Shown piece after piece: positions 25,401-36,563 of a stretch of 64,000 nt of DNA. Both the position numbers and the translations under genes were made by a program. Source of the DNA: Phyto melanocephala (Eukaryota; Arthropoda; Insecta; Diptera; Rhinophoridae); NCBI GenBank assembly GCA_941918925.1, contig OW799233.1, positions 42,012,473-42,076,472 of the forward strand. Reading direction: 5' to 3'. Every line of letters starts with the position of its first letter. The stretch's first letter is position 1. The notes beneath the pieces were generated by a model that was not told where the DNA came from, searched no databases, and saw only the letters and a program-made list of their open reading frames with translations.

Positions 25401-26290
25401 GGTGTTAATGGTCCGACTGGTCTTATGATAGGAGCAGCACGCGGTGTTATACGTTCTATGCATTGTAATCCAGACTATCCATCAACTGTTATACCTGTAG
25501 ATAAGGCCATAAATGGAATGATTGTCGCCGGTTACGAACGGGCACAGTTGCCAACAAAAAATGTCGAATTTTGCAATTTGTGCATAAATAGCAAGGCCCT
25601 ATATTCTTGGGGTGAATGCATTGAAACGGGAAAACGTATATTTTATGAAGCACCATTGAGTTTTGCTCTTTGGTACCCAGATGGATCGATAAAAAAGAAT
25701 TATTATCATCATATGTTCTGTGTTATATTCTTTCACTATTTGCCTGCATATTTCATTGATTTCCTACTGCTGTTATTTGGTCGAAAATGTTTGTAAGATA
25801 ATATATAAATTTCTCAATTAATGACTCCATTATTTAATAACTTTGATATACTAAATTTTTTATTCATAGCTTAGTACGTACACAAAACAAAATATCCACA
25901 GGCCTTAAACTGTTGCAGTATTACACCACCAAGGAGTGGGAGTTTAAGAGTGAAAAGTTTCAGCAACTTCACGCAAAACTCAACCGTCTTGATAAAGAAA
26001 TTTTTGATACAGACACGTCGCAAGTTAATTGGGAAGCCTATATACGCACCTATATATTGGGCATGCGCACCTATATACTAGGTGAAAGTGATTCCACAAT
26101 ACCTCAAGCAAGAAAGCTTTTACGACGTCTGTACATTTTGGATCGTTTGGTGACATTTGTGTTTTACGGTTTTATATTTTGGTTTCTCTGGACGCACTTG
26201 GATGGTTTTATAGAAAGTAGTGATAGTATAATCCAAAAAACATTGCAAACAATTTACAGTTATAATCTAAATAAAACAATCGAATTATAA
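16407..26290 (+). CDS. Fatty acyl-CoA reductase (six exons, complete, 526 aa)
   Basis: Predicted to reduce long-chain fatty acyl-CoA to fatty alcohol with NADPH at ER or peroxisome membranes (wax, hydrocarbon and pheromone precursors). Exons: 16407-16628, 22221-22502, 22563-22675, 23065-23174, 25360-25792 and 25870-26290. All junctions are GT..AG, and phases chain without a stop to 526 residues, normal for the family. Residues 27-34 are the Rossmann motif TGATGFMG; Y215 and K219 (YAYSK) fit the YxxxK active site; HCAANVRFD and HVSTSYC are typical NAD-binding_4 blocks. Exons 5-6 carry the C-terminal FAR domain with hydrophobic segments near 362-383 and 483-500. A good acceptor at 16304 suggests an upstream 5'UTR exon. 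Intron 1 (5.6 kb) and intron 4 (2.2 kb) are loaded with transposons. Which paralogue it is cannot be told. Confidence 0.93.
16668..17455 (-). mobile_element. DINE-1-like element in reductase intron 1
   Basis: A full-length copy with all blocks of the 15370 copy and a long A-rich core (16760-17020). It begins about 40 bases after the exon-1 splice donor. The hairpin TATTCGGCCGTGCCGAAT is intact. Confidence 0.8.
17456..17698. mobile_element. MITE abutting the DINE-like element
   Basis: The ends are TACTGTATTCACAAG and the inverse of TACTGTAAACACAAGGTGT. The inner block TTACAAATATCACAGACGGC, then TCGGCTT, is shared with 40350-40560, which proves a dispersed family. It starts at the exact end of the DINE-like copy at 16668. 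Confidence 0.6.
17699..18959. other. Intron 1 sequence without a recognised element
   Basis: AT-rich DNA with no conserved exon between reductase exons 1 and 2. A slightly GC-richer part (18610-18930) may be an old repeat but shows no frame. Confidence 0.4.
18960..19844. mobile_element. TIR element with GGGC ends and TGTCACGTACG internal motifs
   Basis: The left end is GGGCGTTTCCATG and the right end is the inverse of GGGCATTTCCATG, both flanked by CATAT/ATATG. The motif GTCACGTACG or a close variant occurs at about 19312, 19453, 19468, 19655 and 19818. No ORF survives. Ends and design resemble the larger element at 60505-63229. GGG-type ends beside AT occur in PIF/Harbinger and ISL2EU-like transposons, but that is only a suggestion. 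Confidence 0.6.
20230..20290. mobile_element. End of a CAGGTAGTCTTG MITE
   Basis: AATCAGCTGCCCAAACAAGA followed by CTACCTGATGAACAAATGTG is the reverse of the text at 26335-26370 and related to the ends of 48976-49202. The other end is not clear. Confidence 0.4.
20892..21056. mobile_element. Small MITE with TTCACAA(C/T)CTTGTG ends
   Basis: AATTCACAACCTTGTGCAAA on the left and the inverse of AATTCACAATCTTGTGTATT on the right bound about 165 bases, with a repeated GCAAATTTGCA-like interior. Non-coding. Confidence 0.5.
21060..21700 (-). pseudogene. Tc1-like transposase remnant
   Basis: The minus strand reads [20 protein letters not shown], then [20 protein letters not shown]. This matches the Tc1-family order NVIFSDESKF...PTVKHGGGSVMVWG. 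The first catalytic Asp is Asn here (FSNES), and a stop follows soon after, so the copy is dead. Upstream parts are frameshifted. It lies in intron 1 of the reductase, antisense to it. Confidence 0.75.
22860..22998. mobile_element. 139-bp MITE in reductase intron 3
   Basis: It has perfect 18-bp inverted ends CTGCCGAATTCATAAAAA. An inner phrase TTTTAGGTTTATTAAAGGCT recurs at about 63620, so it is a repeat family. It lies between exons 3 and 4 and leaves the splice sites untouched. Confidence 0.75.
23483..23529. repeat. Short perfect hairpin
   Basis: CAAGAATGATAGAA and its exact complement are separated by 19 AT bases in reductase intron 4. Confidence 0.6.
23779..24762 (+). mobile_element. DINE-1-like element, long subfamily, in reductase intron 4
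   Basis: It starts TTATACCCTTCACCTGTGG and ends with GGGTATTATCAGATTCGGC, hairpin, then CACTCTTACTTGTTTT. This subfamily carries the phrase AATGGCGGACAATAAATTTA, also present at 44100 (copy at 43517). No protein is encoded. Confidence 0.8.
24835..25100 (+). pseudogene. 3' remnant of a non-LTR retrotransposon
   Basis: Broken plus-strand frames read [10 protein letters not shown], then after a frameshift [18 protein letters not shown], then [14 protein letters not shown]. This is the pattern of the region after the reverse transcriptase in Jockey/I/LOA-group elements (Cys-x2-Cys...ETxEHxLxxCPxL...). It has no intact frame. It lies in reductase intron 4. Confidence 0.65.
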
Positions 26291-26523
26291 TTATGATTAA
26301 AGAACTAACTGTCGTTTCTTTAAATGCAAACCATAGCATATTTACTCATCAGGTAGTCTTGATTCGTCAGGTGATTTTCTTCTCATATTTTATTTTTCAG
26401 CTGTCAAAGTCTATGCATACCAAATAATTCCATCTCTTATTTGTTTCAAAATTAAACAAAAAAATTCTCATCGAACTGCGGTTACCTGATGGAAAAATAT
26501 GCCTTAGTTTATTTCGTAAAATA
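26291..26523. other. 3' flank of the reductase, partly MITE
   Basis: CATCAGGTAGTCTTGATTCG near 26348 and TTACCTGATGGAAAAATATG near 26484 are inverted, so a MITE of about 180 bp (about 26330-26512) sits directly downstream of the stop codon. Confidence 0.45.
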
Positions 26524-26662
26524 CATACATATTTACATATGTATGTATGTATGTATGTGTGTATGTATGTATGTATGTATGTATGTATGTATGTATGTAT
26601 GTATGTATGTATGTATGTATGTATGTATGTATGTATTTATGTATGTATGTATGTTTGTATGT
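26524..26662. repeat. (TATG)n microsatellite
   Basis: About 30 units with few interruptions. Frames through it are repeat translations. Confidence 0.9.
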
Positions 26663-27658
26663 AAGTAATGAAAACAAAACTAGAAAATTTAAATTTGTTT
26701 TCAATATGCTTACATGCAATTAATATGTTCGTTCGTTTATTCAAATATATTGACTATTTTTTACTGAACTTTAATGGATTGCGTTTGTTTACACAAATTT
26801 TCATATAAATCGAAAACAATTCAGTGAAATCCAGTATATAAATAGTAAAAACTATTAGTTTGTGGTAAAAACTTTTAATAAACGATTGAACCCAATATAA
26901 TGTCCTTATATGCAAGCTTAAGATCAGTTTTTTTTTGTATACCACATTGAGTAGCTTTTTCAGCAAAAAAAAAAATTAAACAATTAAAAAGTTAAAAAAA
27001 AAATATTTTTTCAATATGCCTGAAAATCATAGTTGAGATTGCTGGTACATTTGCTGTAAAGGTCTATAAATAAAAAGTAATTTCATCTTCTTTTATATAT
27101 TTTAAATGTCCAACTTCATATACATATTATAGAGTACATATAAACGAAAATGTTTTGTACGTGATGAATAAATATGCCTAAAAATCATAGCTGAGATTGG
27201 TTGTACGATTGTACTAAATTTTGTACAATCGAAAGTCTAGTGGTACACTGGTATACTCAATATATTTTTGGTAAAAATTTCTTATTTTAAATAATTTTTT
27301 TTATTTGTATTTTTAATTAAGTCAATACCGATTTAGTCTGGCCCAAGAAATTTTTGTTAATTTCTTATGAAAATTATTAATTTATTTTTGAAAGAAAAAT
27401 TAAAGTGGACTAGCCAGAGAAAACCAAATAATATTTAATTAAAGAATTTTTATATTTTTGTAAACGTTACCAAAACCTTATTGTCAAACATCATGTTATT
27501 TTATTTTAAATGGGCTATATTTTTAAATATAATGGCCAATAATCATAGTCTTACACTAAAATTAGTTTTTTTATAAACGACTTGCAAATGAAAATCTCTT
27601 ATTTTTAATCTTCTATTTTAGACAAAAATTCATTAAAACTTTAAGTTAAACCAGCCAA
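26663..27658. other. AT-rich sequence without a visible gene
   Basis: TATGCCT(A/G)AAAATCATAG occurs twice (27016 and 27173), about 160 bases apart, with GAGATTG(C/G)T after each. This weak tandem duplication is the only structure seen. Confidence 0.4.
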
Positions 27659-28270
27659 GGCAATTATGCAATAAATGTTTTGAGCAGAAGAATTCAAGGG
27701 ATAGCGCAGCTGATTCGAACAATTTGATTATGGAAAAACTTTACATGACTTTTTAAAAACAACTGATTTTAGAGATTTTAACTACCTAAAAACTGCTTAA
27801 GTTTGTGTTAAATTAATTCTGTTATAATGCATTTCTTTGATTATTGTACATTCTTATGCGTTTTAAACTAATGGATCGATTATGGATAGCAACTGAACCT
27901 CAGTTACGTTGCCAGTTGCCAAAAAAGGGATTACAGATTGCAACTGGCAACTACCAGCTCTCAATTTTATATGAAAATTTAGCCACCGAGAAATTGTAGT
28001 TGCCAGCTGGTAACGCAACTGAAGTTCGGTTGCTATCCATAATCGACCCATTAGTTTAAAACGCATAAGAATGTACAATAATCAAAGAAATGCATTATAA
28101 CAGAATTAATTTAACACAAACTTAAGCAGTTTTTAGGTAGTTAAAATCTCTAAAATCAGTTGTTTTTAAAAAGTCATGTAAAGTTTTTCCATAATCAAAT
28201 TGTTCGAATCAGCTGCGCTATCCCTTGAATTCTGCTGCTCAAAACATTTTACAATTATTGCATAATTGCC
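27659..28270. repeat. 612-bp palindrome (foldback element)
   Basis: Two arms of about 280 bases are near-perfect reverse complements. The outer parts carry GGCAATTATGCAATAA, GAATTCAAGGGATAGCGCAG and ATAATGCATTTCTTTGATTA on both sides. Near the centre the arms diverge (GCAACTGAACCTCAGTTACG against GCAACCGAACTTCAGTTGCG), and a loop of roughly 50-60 bases remains. The left arm lacks about 8 bases near its outer end and a few single bases elsewhere. No ORF. It would form a very long RNA hairpin if transcribed. Confidence 0.85.
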
Positions 28271-28322
28271 CATAAGAGTTAACTTTTGAGAAAAGTAAAA
28301 CTTATTTTACTTTATTTTTGAA

Positions 28323-28922
28323 CTAGCCAAGCCCTGGGCGCGCTGCTACGCCCTCTAAAGAATAAAAATGCATTCTGAATTTTAATTGAATATCAGCTAA
28401 AAAGCTAAATATTATAACTTTTTTTATGGGCTTAGCACTGCCCACCTTTCTTATCACGAAACTGTAAAGTCATGACAGCTCTATATGTATGCAAAGTTTT
28501 AAAAAAATCGGTCCAGTGCAAGTACCTCAAAATTATATCTTTTTTTATGGGCGTGGCCCTGCCCACTTTTCTAATCACGAAATTATAGTCATGACAGCTC
28601 AATATGTGTGCTAAGTTTCAGAAAAATGGGTCCAGTGCAAGTAGCTTAAAAATATAAATTTTATTTATGGGCGTTGCCCTGCCCACTTTTATAATCACGA
28701 AATTATATAATCATGAGAGTTCAATATGTGTGCAAAGTTTCAAAAAAATCGGGCAAGTGCAAGTAGCTAAAAATGATAACTAATTTTTTATGGGGTGTCC
28801 CCGCCCACTTTTTACCACCCATAAACACTCTCTGAAATGTGTACAACTTTCCAAAGTTTGAGTCCGATCGGATTTACAGTATAGCTAACACACATACAGA
28901 GTTTCACTTCTATATATATAGA
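28323..28922 (-). mobile_element. Helitron, non-autonomous, with tandem units
   Basis: The left edge A|CTAGCCAAGCCCTGGGCGCG is the reversed Helitron 3' end. The right edge TTCACTTCTATATATATAGA|T is the reversed 5' TC end. Inside are about five 110-bp units with GGCCCTGCCCACTTTTCTAA and GACAGCTCAATATGTGTG. Insertion between A and T fits Helitron rules. Confidence 0.8.
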
Positions 28923-28924
28923 TA

Positions 28925-29535
28925 CTAGAAAATCCCGGCGCACGTTGCTACGCCTCTTAATAAATAAAAAAGCATTCTGAATTTTAATTGAATATCAAAA
29001 AGCTAAAAATTATGACTTTTTTAATGGGCGTGGCACTGCCCACTGTATAGTCACGACAGCTCAATATGTGTGCAAAGTTTCCGAAAAATCGGTTAAGTTC
29101 AAGTAGCTGAAAATGATAACTTTTTTCATGGCGTGACACTGCCCACTTTTCTAATCACGAAATTATATAGTAATGACAGCTCAATGTGTGTGTGCAAAGT
29201 TTCAGAAAAATCGATCTAGTGCAAGTAGCTAAATATGATAGCTTATTTACTATAGGCGTGGCACTGCCCACTTTTCTAATCACGAAATTGTAAAGTCATG
29301 ACAGCTCAATATGTGTGCAAAGTTTCAGAAAAATCGGTCAAGTGCAAGTACCTCAAAATTATAACTTTTTTTATGGGCGTGGCCCTTCCCACTTTTCTAA
29401 TCACGAAATTATATAGTCATGACAGCTCAATATGTGTGCAAAGTTTCAGAAAAATCGGTCCAGTGGAAGTACCTCAAAATTATAACTTTTTTTTGGGCGT
29501 GATCCCGCCCACTTTTCTAATCACGAAATTATATT
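28925..29535 (-). mobile_element. Second Helitron copy, truncated, directly adjacent
   Basis: It begins with CTAGAAAATCCCGGCGCACG two bases after the previous copy. It has similar 110-bp units and breaks off inside one (ATCACGAAATTATATT) without a 5' end. Frames across it only translate the units. Confidence 0.7.
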
Positions 29536-29995
29536 GCATATTTTTATTTTACAATCTTAAAAAGTCTAGATCCCAACAGTACTGGAAATATACATATATA
29601 TCAGAGTACACTTAACAAGACATACGCAGTCGCGAATTTGACAGAATTAGCTTTTTTCCACAATATCAAACTCCAATTAAACAAATTTAAAAGCGATTAT
29701 ATATATATGTAGGTATAGATCTGTTTAAGGAGACCCTGGCATTTTAGTTTCGTACCTCTGCTATTAAAATTTGATAATTAAAAAAACAATGATAAATAAA
29801 AAAAATTATTTAAAAGAACGATATTACAGAGTAAATTTGTGTTGGCCCGATATTTAAAGTCAATGATTACTTAATCTGGAAAAATAAAAATTTAGTTTAG
29901 GTTTAGGGAGTCGTAGTTTCAATAAATTGCGAAAACGTTTTCCTACTGGATATTAATGATTTATCCCATTGAAGAACAAAATTAAATATTTAATT
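29536..29995. other. AT-rich sequence without a visible gene
   Basis: No repeat boundary and no coding frame can be supported here. Confidence 0.4.
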
Positions 29996-32915
29996 TTTAT
30001 ACCCGCCACCAAAAAAATGGTGGGGGTATATTCATTTTGTCATTCCGTTTGTAACACATCGAAATATCCATTTTAGACCCCATAAAGTATATATATTCTG
30101 AATCAGGGTTTGATTTGATGACGATCTAGCTATGTCCGTCCGTCTGTCCGTCTGTTGAAAGCACGATAGACGTCGCACCGAAAAAGCTAGGGGGCTCAAA
30201 TTTTGTCAGAATCTTTCTTATAGACAAGGTTTGTTTGGGCTAAATCGGAATATTAGGAAGTGAGTTATAGCTCGTAAAGCAAGAGTAGGTCGAAAAAACC
30301 GTGTCCTTCGAACATCGAATAAAATGGAATTGTGTCCAAACGCATTAACGTACAGTCATTAAACTTCGAATATATATTTCTCGAGTCAAAACAATATTTC
30401 TCTTCAAAAATTGTTTACATCTATGCATTAGGAAAGAAGTTATATATAAAAATGTACGAAAATTTATACCGTGCAGTGTATTTTTCAGTATATTTAAAAT
30501 TTAAAACCTAATAAAACGGACAAAATTAGATTTAGGATTCTGAAATTTTTTACACTTTGCTTTTTGGTGAGACTACTTCCATATAACGTTTTACCTAAAA
30601 TTCATATAATTTCTCCATAAATATAGATTTTGGAATAATAAAGGACTATATTGAAACATCTACTAAGGCCCACTTTTCACGTTATCTACCGTTAATGAAA
30701 CTTAAAAGCTCATAAAACCGCCAAAATTAGAGGTATGATGATCAAATTTGCTACGTATATCCCCCTAGGCAATTTCATTACTGTGAAAGAAAATTAAGGT
30801 GCCACACCCACTTTTACGCCCACCTCCCATATAACGATTTACCTAAAATTCATATAATTTCTCTATTAATAAAGATTTTGAATTAATAAAGGAATATATT
30901 GAAATATCTAAGTTGTACTCATTAGCAAAAACAACTTTGACACGCCTACTATAACGCCCACTTTTCACGTTTTCTACCGTTGATGAAATTTAAAAGCTCA
31001 TAAAACCGCCAAAATAAGAGGTATGAGGATAAAATTTGCTACGTATATCCTTCTGGTCAATGTCATTACTGTGATAGAAAATTTAGTTGCCACGCCCACT
31101 TTTACGCTCACCTCCCATATAACGTTTTACTCAAAATTCCTCTAATTTCTCTATTAATAATGATTTTGGATTAATAAAGGGCTATATTGAAACACCTAAG
31201 TTGTACTCATTCGCCAAAACAACTTTGACACGCCTACTATAACGCCCACTTTCACTTTTGAATTGTGTCCAGACGCATAAACGTAGTCATGAAACTTCGA
31301 ATATATATTTATCGAGTCAAAAGAATATTTTTCCCTGAAAATCGCTTAAATCTATGAATTAGGAAAAGAGTTATAGATAAAAATATGCGAAAATTTATGC
31401 CGCACAGTGTATATTTCAAATTTAAAACGTAATAAAACTGACAAAACTATATGTACGATTCTGAAATTTTGCAAACATGGCTTTTTGGTCAAAGTCTTCG
31501 TTATAACGGAAAATAGATGTGCCACGCACACTTTTTTCCTTAAATTTTTATAAAAATATATTAGTCATATATATTAGCATTTATTTATCTTACACTGCGC
31601 CATTTATTGTACTGTAGCTAAATATAAGATAGAGATGATAAGATAGATGACTCTACTAGCAACTACTAGATGGCATGCTAACAACTTATGCTTATGTTCT
31701 CCTGAAGTTATGCTCTATTAAAAATTGGAATTTGGGAAAATTTTGACCTAAGTCAAAACAAATTATCTCTAAATATTATAAACAATTTATTTTCATGTAC
31801 TATTGGCTAACAAATTTTAAAATTATAAAAAAACTTATTTCGTTTGAAAATCTTTTAAAAGCAAAATGTTATAGAAGTTTAAAAATCAAAATCTTACTAA
31901 TAAATTTCCCGTTTTAGAAAAATTCAGAGAATGTATATTTTAAATCACCCTGTGGCCCTTAAAATTTAACCTTAAATTCACTTTCTTCCTCTTAAATTCA
32001 TGTAAATTCTCTATGAATAAAGATTTTGGAATACTAAAGGACTATATTGAAATATCTAAGTTATGTTTATTAGCAGAAACTTTATTGACACGCTTATTTT
32101 AACGCCCACTTTCGTTAAAAGACTAAATTTACGAAAACATTTTACTAGCATACCGAAGTTATAATGGGTGGTTTTATTTTAAGGGACTATGTTGATTTTG
32201 AATAAAATTATTATGAAATTATTATCATTTATTTTTATTATGATAATATTTGTATGCTTCAATTATGTATGGAACAAATATCGGCCAAATGGCCCCCCAA
32301 CCTAGGCGGCACACCACGATTCGATAGTCCAAATTTTCAATGACACTGTTGATGCTCGATTGTTGGGCACGATGATGAGTCGAGGTTGCTTGCTCTTTTG
32401 CCACGTTATCGTGAAAAACAGCAATGTTTCCCATTCAACGAACTAAGATGGCATTCACAGATGTTTTCACATTTCATACAGACCTGCTTTGCAGACATTT
32501 AAATATTTTTTACAATTCTCACGATTGTGGACGAATTCGAACGATTATGTTGACCACAAGAATCACGAAGTGCACAAAATGCATTTTGATTTGAACGCCT
32601 ATTTTTACAAAAATTTTTAATATTTAAAAGCGTTGCTCGATTGCGTATCTTTCCACGGTTCAAATTGAGTTAGTCTGAGATTGAGAAATGTCAAATGAAA
32701 TGCAAGAAAAAAGTTGAAGTTTAGATGTGGTTCACCTTAAACATGGGCCCTTAAAATTTAACCACCCTCTACAAAGAAAGTGATACATATTTTATTTTAA
32801 AGAGATTATTCTATAGCGATTAACAAAATAATAAATATTGTGCTTTAAATGTACACAAAATTGGTGGTGGGTATAAAAGATTCGGCACAGCCGAATATAG
32901 TGCTCTTACTTGTTT
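29996..32915 (+). mobile_element. Composite Helentron-like element, full length, carrying a MITE
   Basis: It starts TATACCCGCCACCAAAAAAA, then GGTGGGGGTATATTC. It ends GGTGGTGGGTATAAAAGATT, hairpin TTCGGCACAGCCGAA, then TGCTCTTACTTGTTT. The body has two to three large tandem units (about 290-450 bases) marked by ACGCCCACTTTTCACGTT, AAAGCTCATAAAACCGCCAA and TTTGCTACGTATATCC. A MITE is embedded at 32164-32769. Other copies are at 33633-34908 and, reversed, 44598-45677. No protein is encoded. Confidence 0.8.
32164..32769. mobile_element. TA-flanked MITE inside the composite element, copy 1
   Basis: The ends are (AT)GGGTGGTTTTATTTTAAGGG and the inverse of (GA)GGGTGGTTAAATTTTAAGGG, flanked by TA on both sides. 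The interior keeps a decayed minus-strand tail of a mariner-like transposase (GWG(G/A)HLADI-type ending, clearer in the other copies). A deletion derivative of a Tc1/mariner element is the best reading. Confidence 0.75.
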
Positions 32916-33330
32916 ATTCACAAAAACAACATTACAACAACATACATACATACAAACGTGTATACTGGTTAGAGAAAACGTGGCATCAAATCCCAGCTGA
33001 GCCAAAAAATAAATTTTTTATCTATTTTTTTTTTATTTTTTATTATATTATTTATATTTTTATTTTTTTTTAATTTTTTTTTATTTTTTTTTGTTTTATA
33101 TTTATTATATATATTTTAATTATTTTTTTTTTAATTTTTTTATTTTTTTAACATACATACGTAAATTTATAATTTTACAATGGGTTGTTTTTATATATGT
33201 ATGTTTTTTATATGTATGTACGTATTTCATATGGAATGAATGGTGATACAAACTACTGTCATTGCATGACTACACGTTGTGAAGGGTATATAAGATTCGG
33301 CACGGCCGAATATAGCGCTCTTACTTGTTT
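32916..33330 (+). mobile_element. DINE-1-like element, 5' truncated
   Basis: It opens in the middle block (AAACAACATTACAACAACAT, then GTATACTGGTTAGAG and the reverse of GGCTCAGCTGGGAT), runs through a T-rich core and ends GAAGGGTATATAAGATTCGG, hairpin, CGCTCTTACTTGTTT. It directly follows the composite element, so one element inserted at or beside the end of the other. Confidence 0.75.
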
Positions 33331-33632
33331 TAAATTAATTTTAACGTATTTTTTTTTAACAAAACGTATGTAATAACAATCCCAATACAAAAAATATATG
33401 AATTTGAGTTAAATCACATGTCTAATTTATTTGGAAATTTTAAAGAGTTACGCCTTCGTCAACATGAACAACTTCGCAAATGTAAACACGCTGGGTTTTA
33501 AATAGTTCACGTTACCGCCAGTCTACTGTATTTACTTTTTGGTATTTGTAATCAACATCTTTTGAAGCATCATATACACACCTGTGCGCGAAATTATCGT
33601 TTTTATTACTTTTTAATAAATTAAAACGAAAA
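33331..33632. other. Intergenic sequence without a visible gene
   Basis: Nothing recognisable. Confidence 0.35.
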
Positions 33633-34908
33633 TTAAGGTGCCACGCCAACTTTTACGCCCACCTCCCATATAACGTTTTACCTAAAATTCATATAATTTC
33701 TCTATTAATAAAGATTTTAGAATAATAAAGGACTATATTGAAACATCTAAGTTGTACTTATTCGCAAAAACAACTTTGACACGCCTACTATAACGCCCAT
33801 TTTTCACGTTATCTACCTTTAATGAAATTTAAAAGCTCATTAAACCGACAAAGTTAGAGGTATGATGATGAAATTTGCTACATATATCCTTCTAATCAAT
33901 GTTATTGTTTTGCCAAAAAGTTTAGGTGACACTCCACTTTTACGCCTACCACTCATATAACGGCTTATCTTAAATTCTTGTAATTTTTCTATTGACAAAC
34001 TTTTTGGGAAAATAAAGGACTATATTGAAATATCTAAGTTGTATTTATTAACAGAAACTTTATTGACACGCCTACTTTAACGCCCACTTTTATTGAAAGA
34101 CTACTTTTACAAAAGCATTTTAGTAGCATATGAAGTTATAAAGGGTGGTTAAATTTTAAGGGCCGATGTTGATTTTAAATAAAACACAAATTATTTAAGA
34201 AATTATTATCATTTCTTTTTTTAATGATAATATTTGTATGGTTTAATTATGTATTTAACAAAATATCGGCCAAATGATCCCCCCCATCCTTGGCGCCACT
34301 CCTCTATCTGATGGTCCAAATTTGTAATGACAATGTTGATGCTCAATTGTTGGGCATGATGATGAGTCAAGGTTGACTGCTCTTTTGCCACACTATCGCA
34401 AAAAACAGCAATGGTTCCTATTCAACGAACTAAGAAGGCATTCACAGATTTTCTAACATTTTATACAGACCTGTTTTGCAGAAATTTAAATATTTTTTAC
34501 AATTCTCCCGATTGTGGACGAATTTGACCAATTATGTTGATCAAAAACATTACGAAGTGCACAAAATGCATTTTGATTTGAACGCCCATTTTTATAAAAA
34601 ACCTGAATAACTTTAAAGCGTTGGTCATTTGCGTATCTTTCCACGGATCAAATTGAGTAAGTTTGAGATTGAGAAATGTCAAGTGAAATGCAGAAAACAA
34701 ATTTAAAAACTAGGCGTAGTTCACTTTCAACATGAGCCCTTAAAATTTAACCACCCTCTACAAAAAAGTAGAGTAGAGTAGAGTAGTATTATAAAGAGAT
34801 TATTCCATAGTGATTAACAAAATAATAAATATTGTGCTATAAATGTACCCAAATTGGTGGTGGGTATAAAAGATTTGGCATAGCCGAATATAGTGTTCTT
34901 ACTTGTTA
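33633..34908 (+). mobile_element. Composite Helentron-like element, copy 2, 5' truncated
   Basis: Begins inside a tandem unit (GAAAATTAAGGTGCCACGCC) and continues through the same body to the end GGTATAAAAGATTTGGCATAG, then TTCTTACTTGTT. The terminal hairpin has decayed (TTTGGCATAGCCGAA). The embedded MITE is at 34141-34758. A short GTAGA repeat (34768-34786) has expanded near the MITE. Confidence 0.75.
34141..34758. mobile_element. TA-flanked MITE inside the composite element, copy 2
   Basis: AAGGGTGGTTAAATTTTAAG on the left and its inverse on the right, with TA at 34139-34140 and 34759-34760. It sits at the same internal position of the host element as copies 1 and 3 (preceded by CATATGAAGTTA, followed by TACAAA). 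Confidence 0.8.
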
Positions 34909-35687
34909 AAGTTATCATAGATAAAAAAAATTTCATTTAAACATCATATTAACTCTATTTATTTCTGAATATACAATAAGTAGACAATAAAGTGTGGCTA
35001 TGATCTATATCCCTTAATTATCCCAAGTATGGGCGTAACTAGACCATTCTGGGAGGTGCATTGTCTCTCCCAGAATTTTTTTTTGCAAACAAATTAAACT
35101 ATTTACCTATATGTATTTAATATACATAACAAGGTAACTGACTTTGTTATTGAATAAAATAATGTAGAACGTCAAATTTTAAAATAAGTAATCACAAATT
35201 TGCTTAATAATCACTTAGGGTTTTTTGTAAAGAACAAAATTCTTTTATGATTGTTTTAAACTTTTGTATGATACCATGTACAACTTTTCCTTTAAACTCG
35301 GATATTATTTGGTTCTTTATTTAAATATCAGATGTTAATTATTACAATATTAATTTAAATACCTCTGTTAATAATATTGTTAAAAAGAATAAGTTTTAAA
35401 AAATAATAATACATAATAAAAATAAATAAATAAAAATGTCGTATTGTCATAATTTTAAAATTTTTAAAAAGGTTAAAAAAATTTCCAATAAACAATTGAC
35501 GTATTTATTTACAAGAAGTTCTAATTATCGTATTCTCATAATATCATAATTTCTCAAAAATTTTTATGTCAATAGTCAGTACTGTTTCACTATAGAAATT
35601 TTATGCACATATACATATACAGGCTGGGCAAAAGTTACGCCTGCGTAGAAAAATTGAATTACTTTCTTTGTTTATTATTATTTTTCG
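34909..35687. other. AT-rich sequence without a visible gene
   Basis: No frame or repeat is seen apart from simple AT tracts. Confidence 0.45.
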
Positions 35688-36371
35688 CACATAGGGGTAT
35701 TTTGCCAATCTAGCCGGGTATCACTTTTTTAGCTTATATTGTTTTTTAAAACTTTATTGAGTGCTCGTAGATCAATCAATAAAACTTGGAGAAATTATGT
35801 TATAGTCATAGGCTGGCAAAGCTTGAAAACAAGAACAAGGGAAAAAAAACTTTTCTTAAGAAGAACTAATCCTACCTCTGAAAATACAAGTATAATTTTT
35901 AAAAGTTTTCCTATACTTTTGTTTAGCAAATGCATCTTTTATCGTCGGCATAAGTTAATGGGTAAAAGGGGGTACCCCCCAAATATCTCATAGCGACGCC
36001 GATATCGTGGTGATGATGGGGTTAGATTTCGCCATAATATTTTTTTTTATACACATATATATACCATAATTTAAATAAATAAATAAATTTACCTACTATA
36101 AAAAACCAAAATATTTAATGACTGATCAAAAGGTTTTTACTCATTAAAAAATGGCGCAAAAACGCGCAACTTTTTTTTAGTCTAATAAAGGGTAGTTAAA
36201 TTTTAAAGGCAGTGTCCCAAAACGTAAAATCTCAAGCAAAAGATTTGAAAATTCACTTAACGATGCAAAATTTTGATGTCTGTCGAGCTGTGTACGTACT
36301 TAAATTTTTACATTTAATAAATTTAACTTTTGACCAAATGTCCATCTAGATTGGCAAAATACCCCTATGTG
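35688..36371. mobile_element. TIR element with CACATAGGGGTATTTTGCC ends
   Basis: CACATAGGGGTATTTTGCCA, then ATCTAG, is repeated in inverse orientation at 36346-36371, and a few further bases (CG) also match outside. An 84-codon frame (35739-35993) inside is Lys/Arg-rich but not recognisable. A single end of the TA-flanked MITE family (AAAGGGTAGTTAAATTTTAA) lies at about 36188. Confidence 0.7.
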
Positions 36372-36563
36372 CGTCGTTTACTACGATTTTGCCAATTGGG
36401 TGGGGACTACGTATGTATGTATGTATTTGTTATCTTCTATCACTTGCTTTTCTAATCAAGAGTTTTTTATTTATTATTTTACAATTAACTTTGTATTATT
36501 TTTAAAAGATTTTTTAAATTATTTAAGTTTATAAAAGAAAATTCAATTATTGAAAACAAAGTA

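Noticed and set aside
29298..29615. 105-codon plus-strand frame with an internal repeat
   Set aside because: It translates the 110-bp tandem units of a truncated Helitron; a similar frame occurs at 53213-53410 for the same reason.
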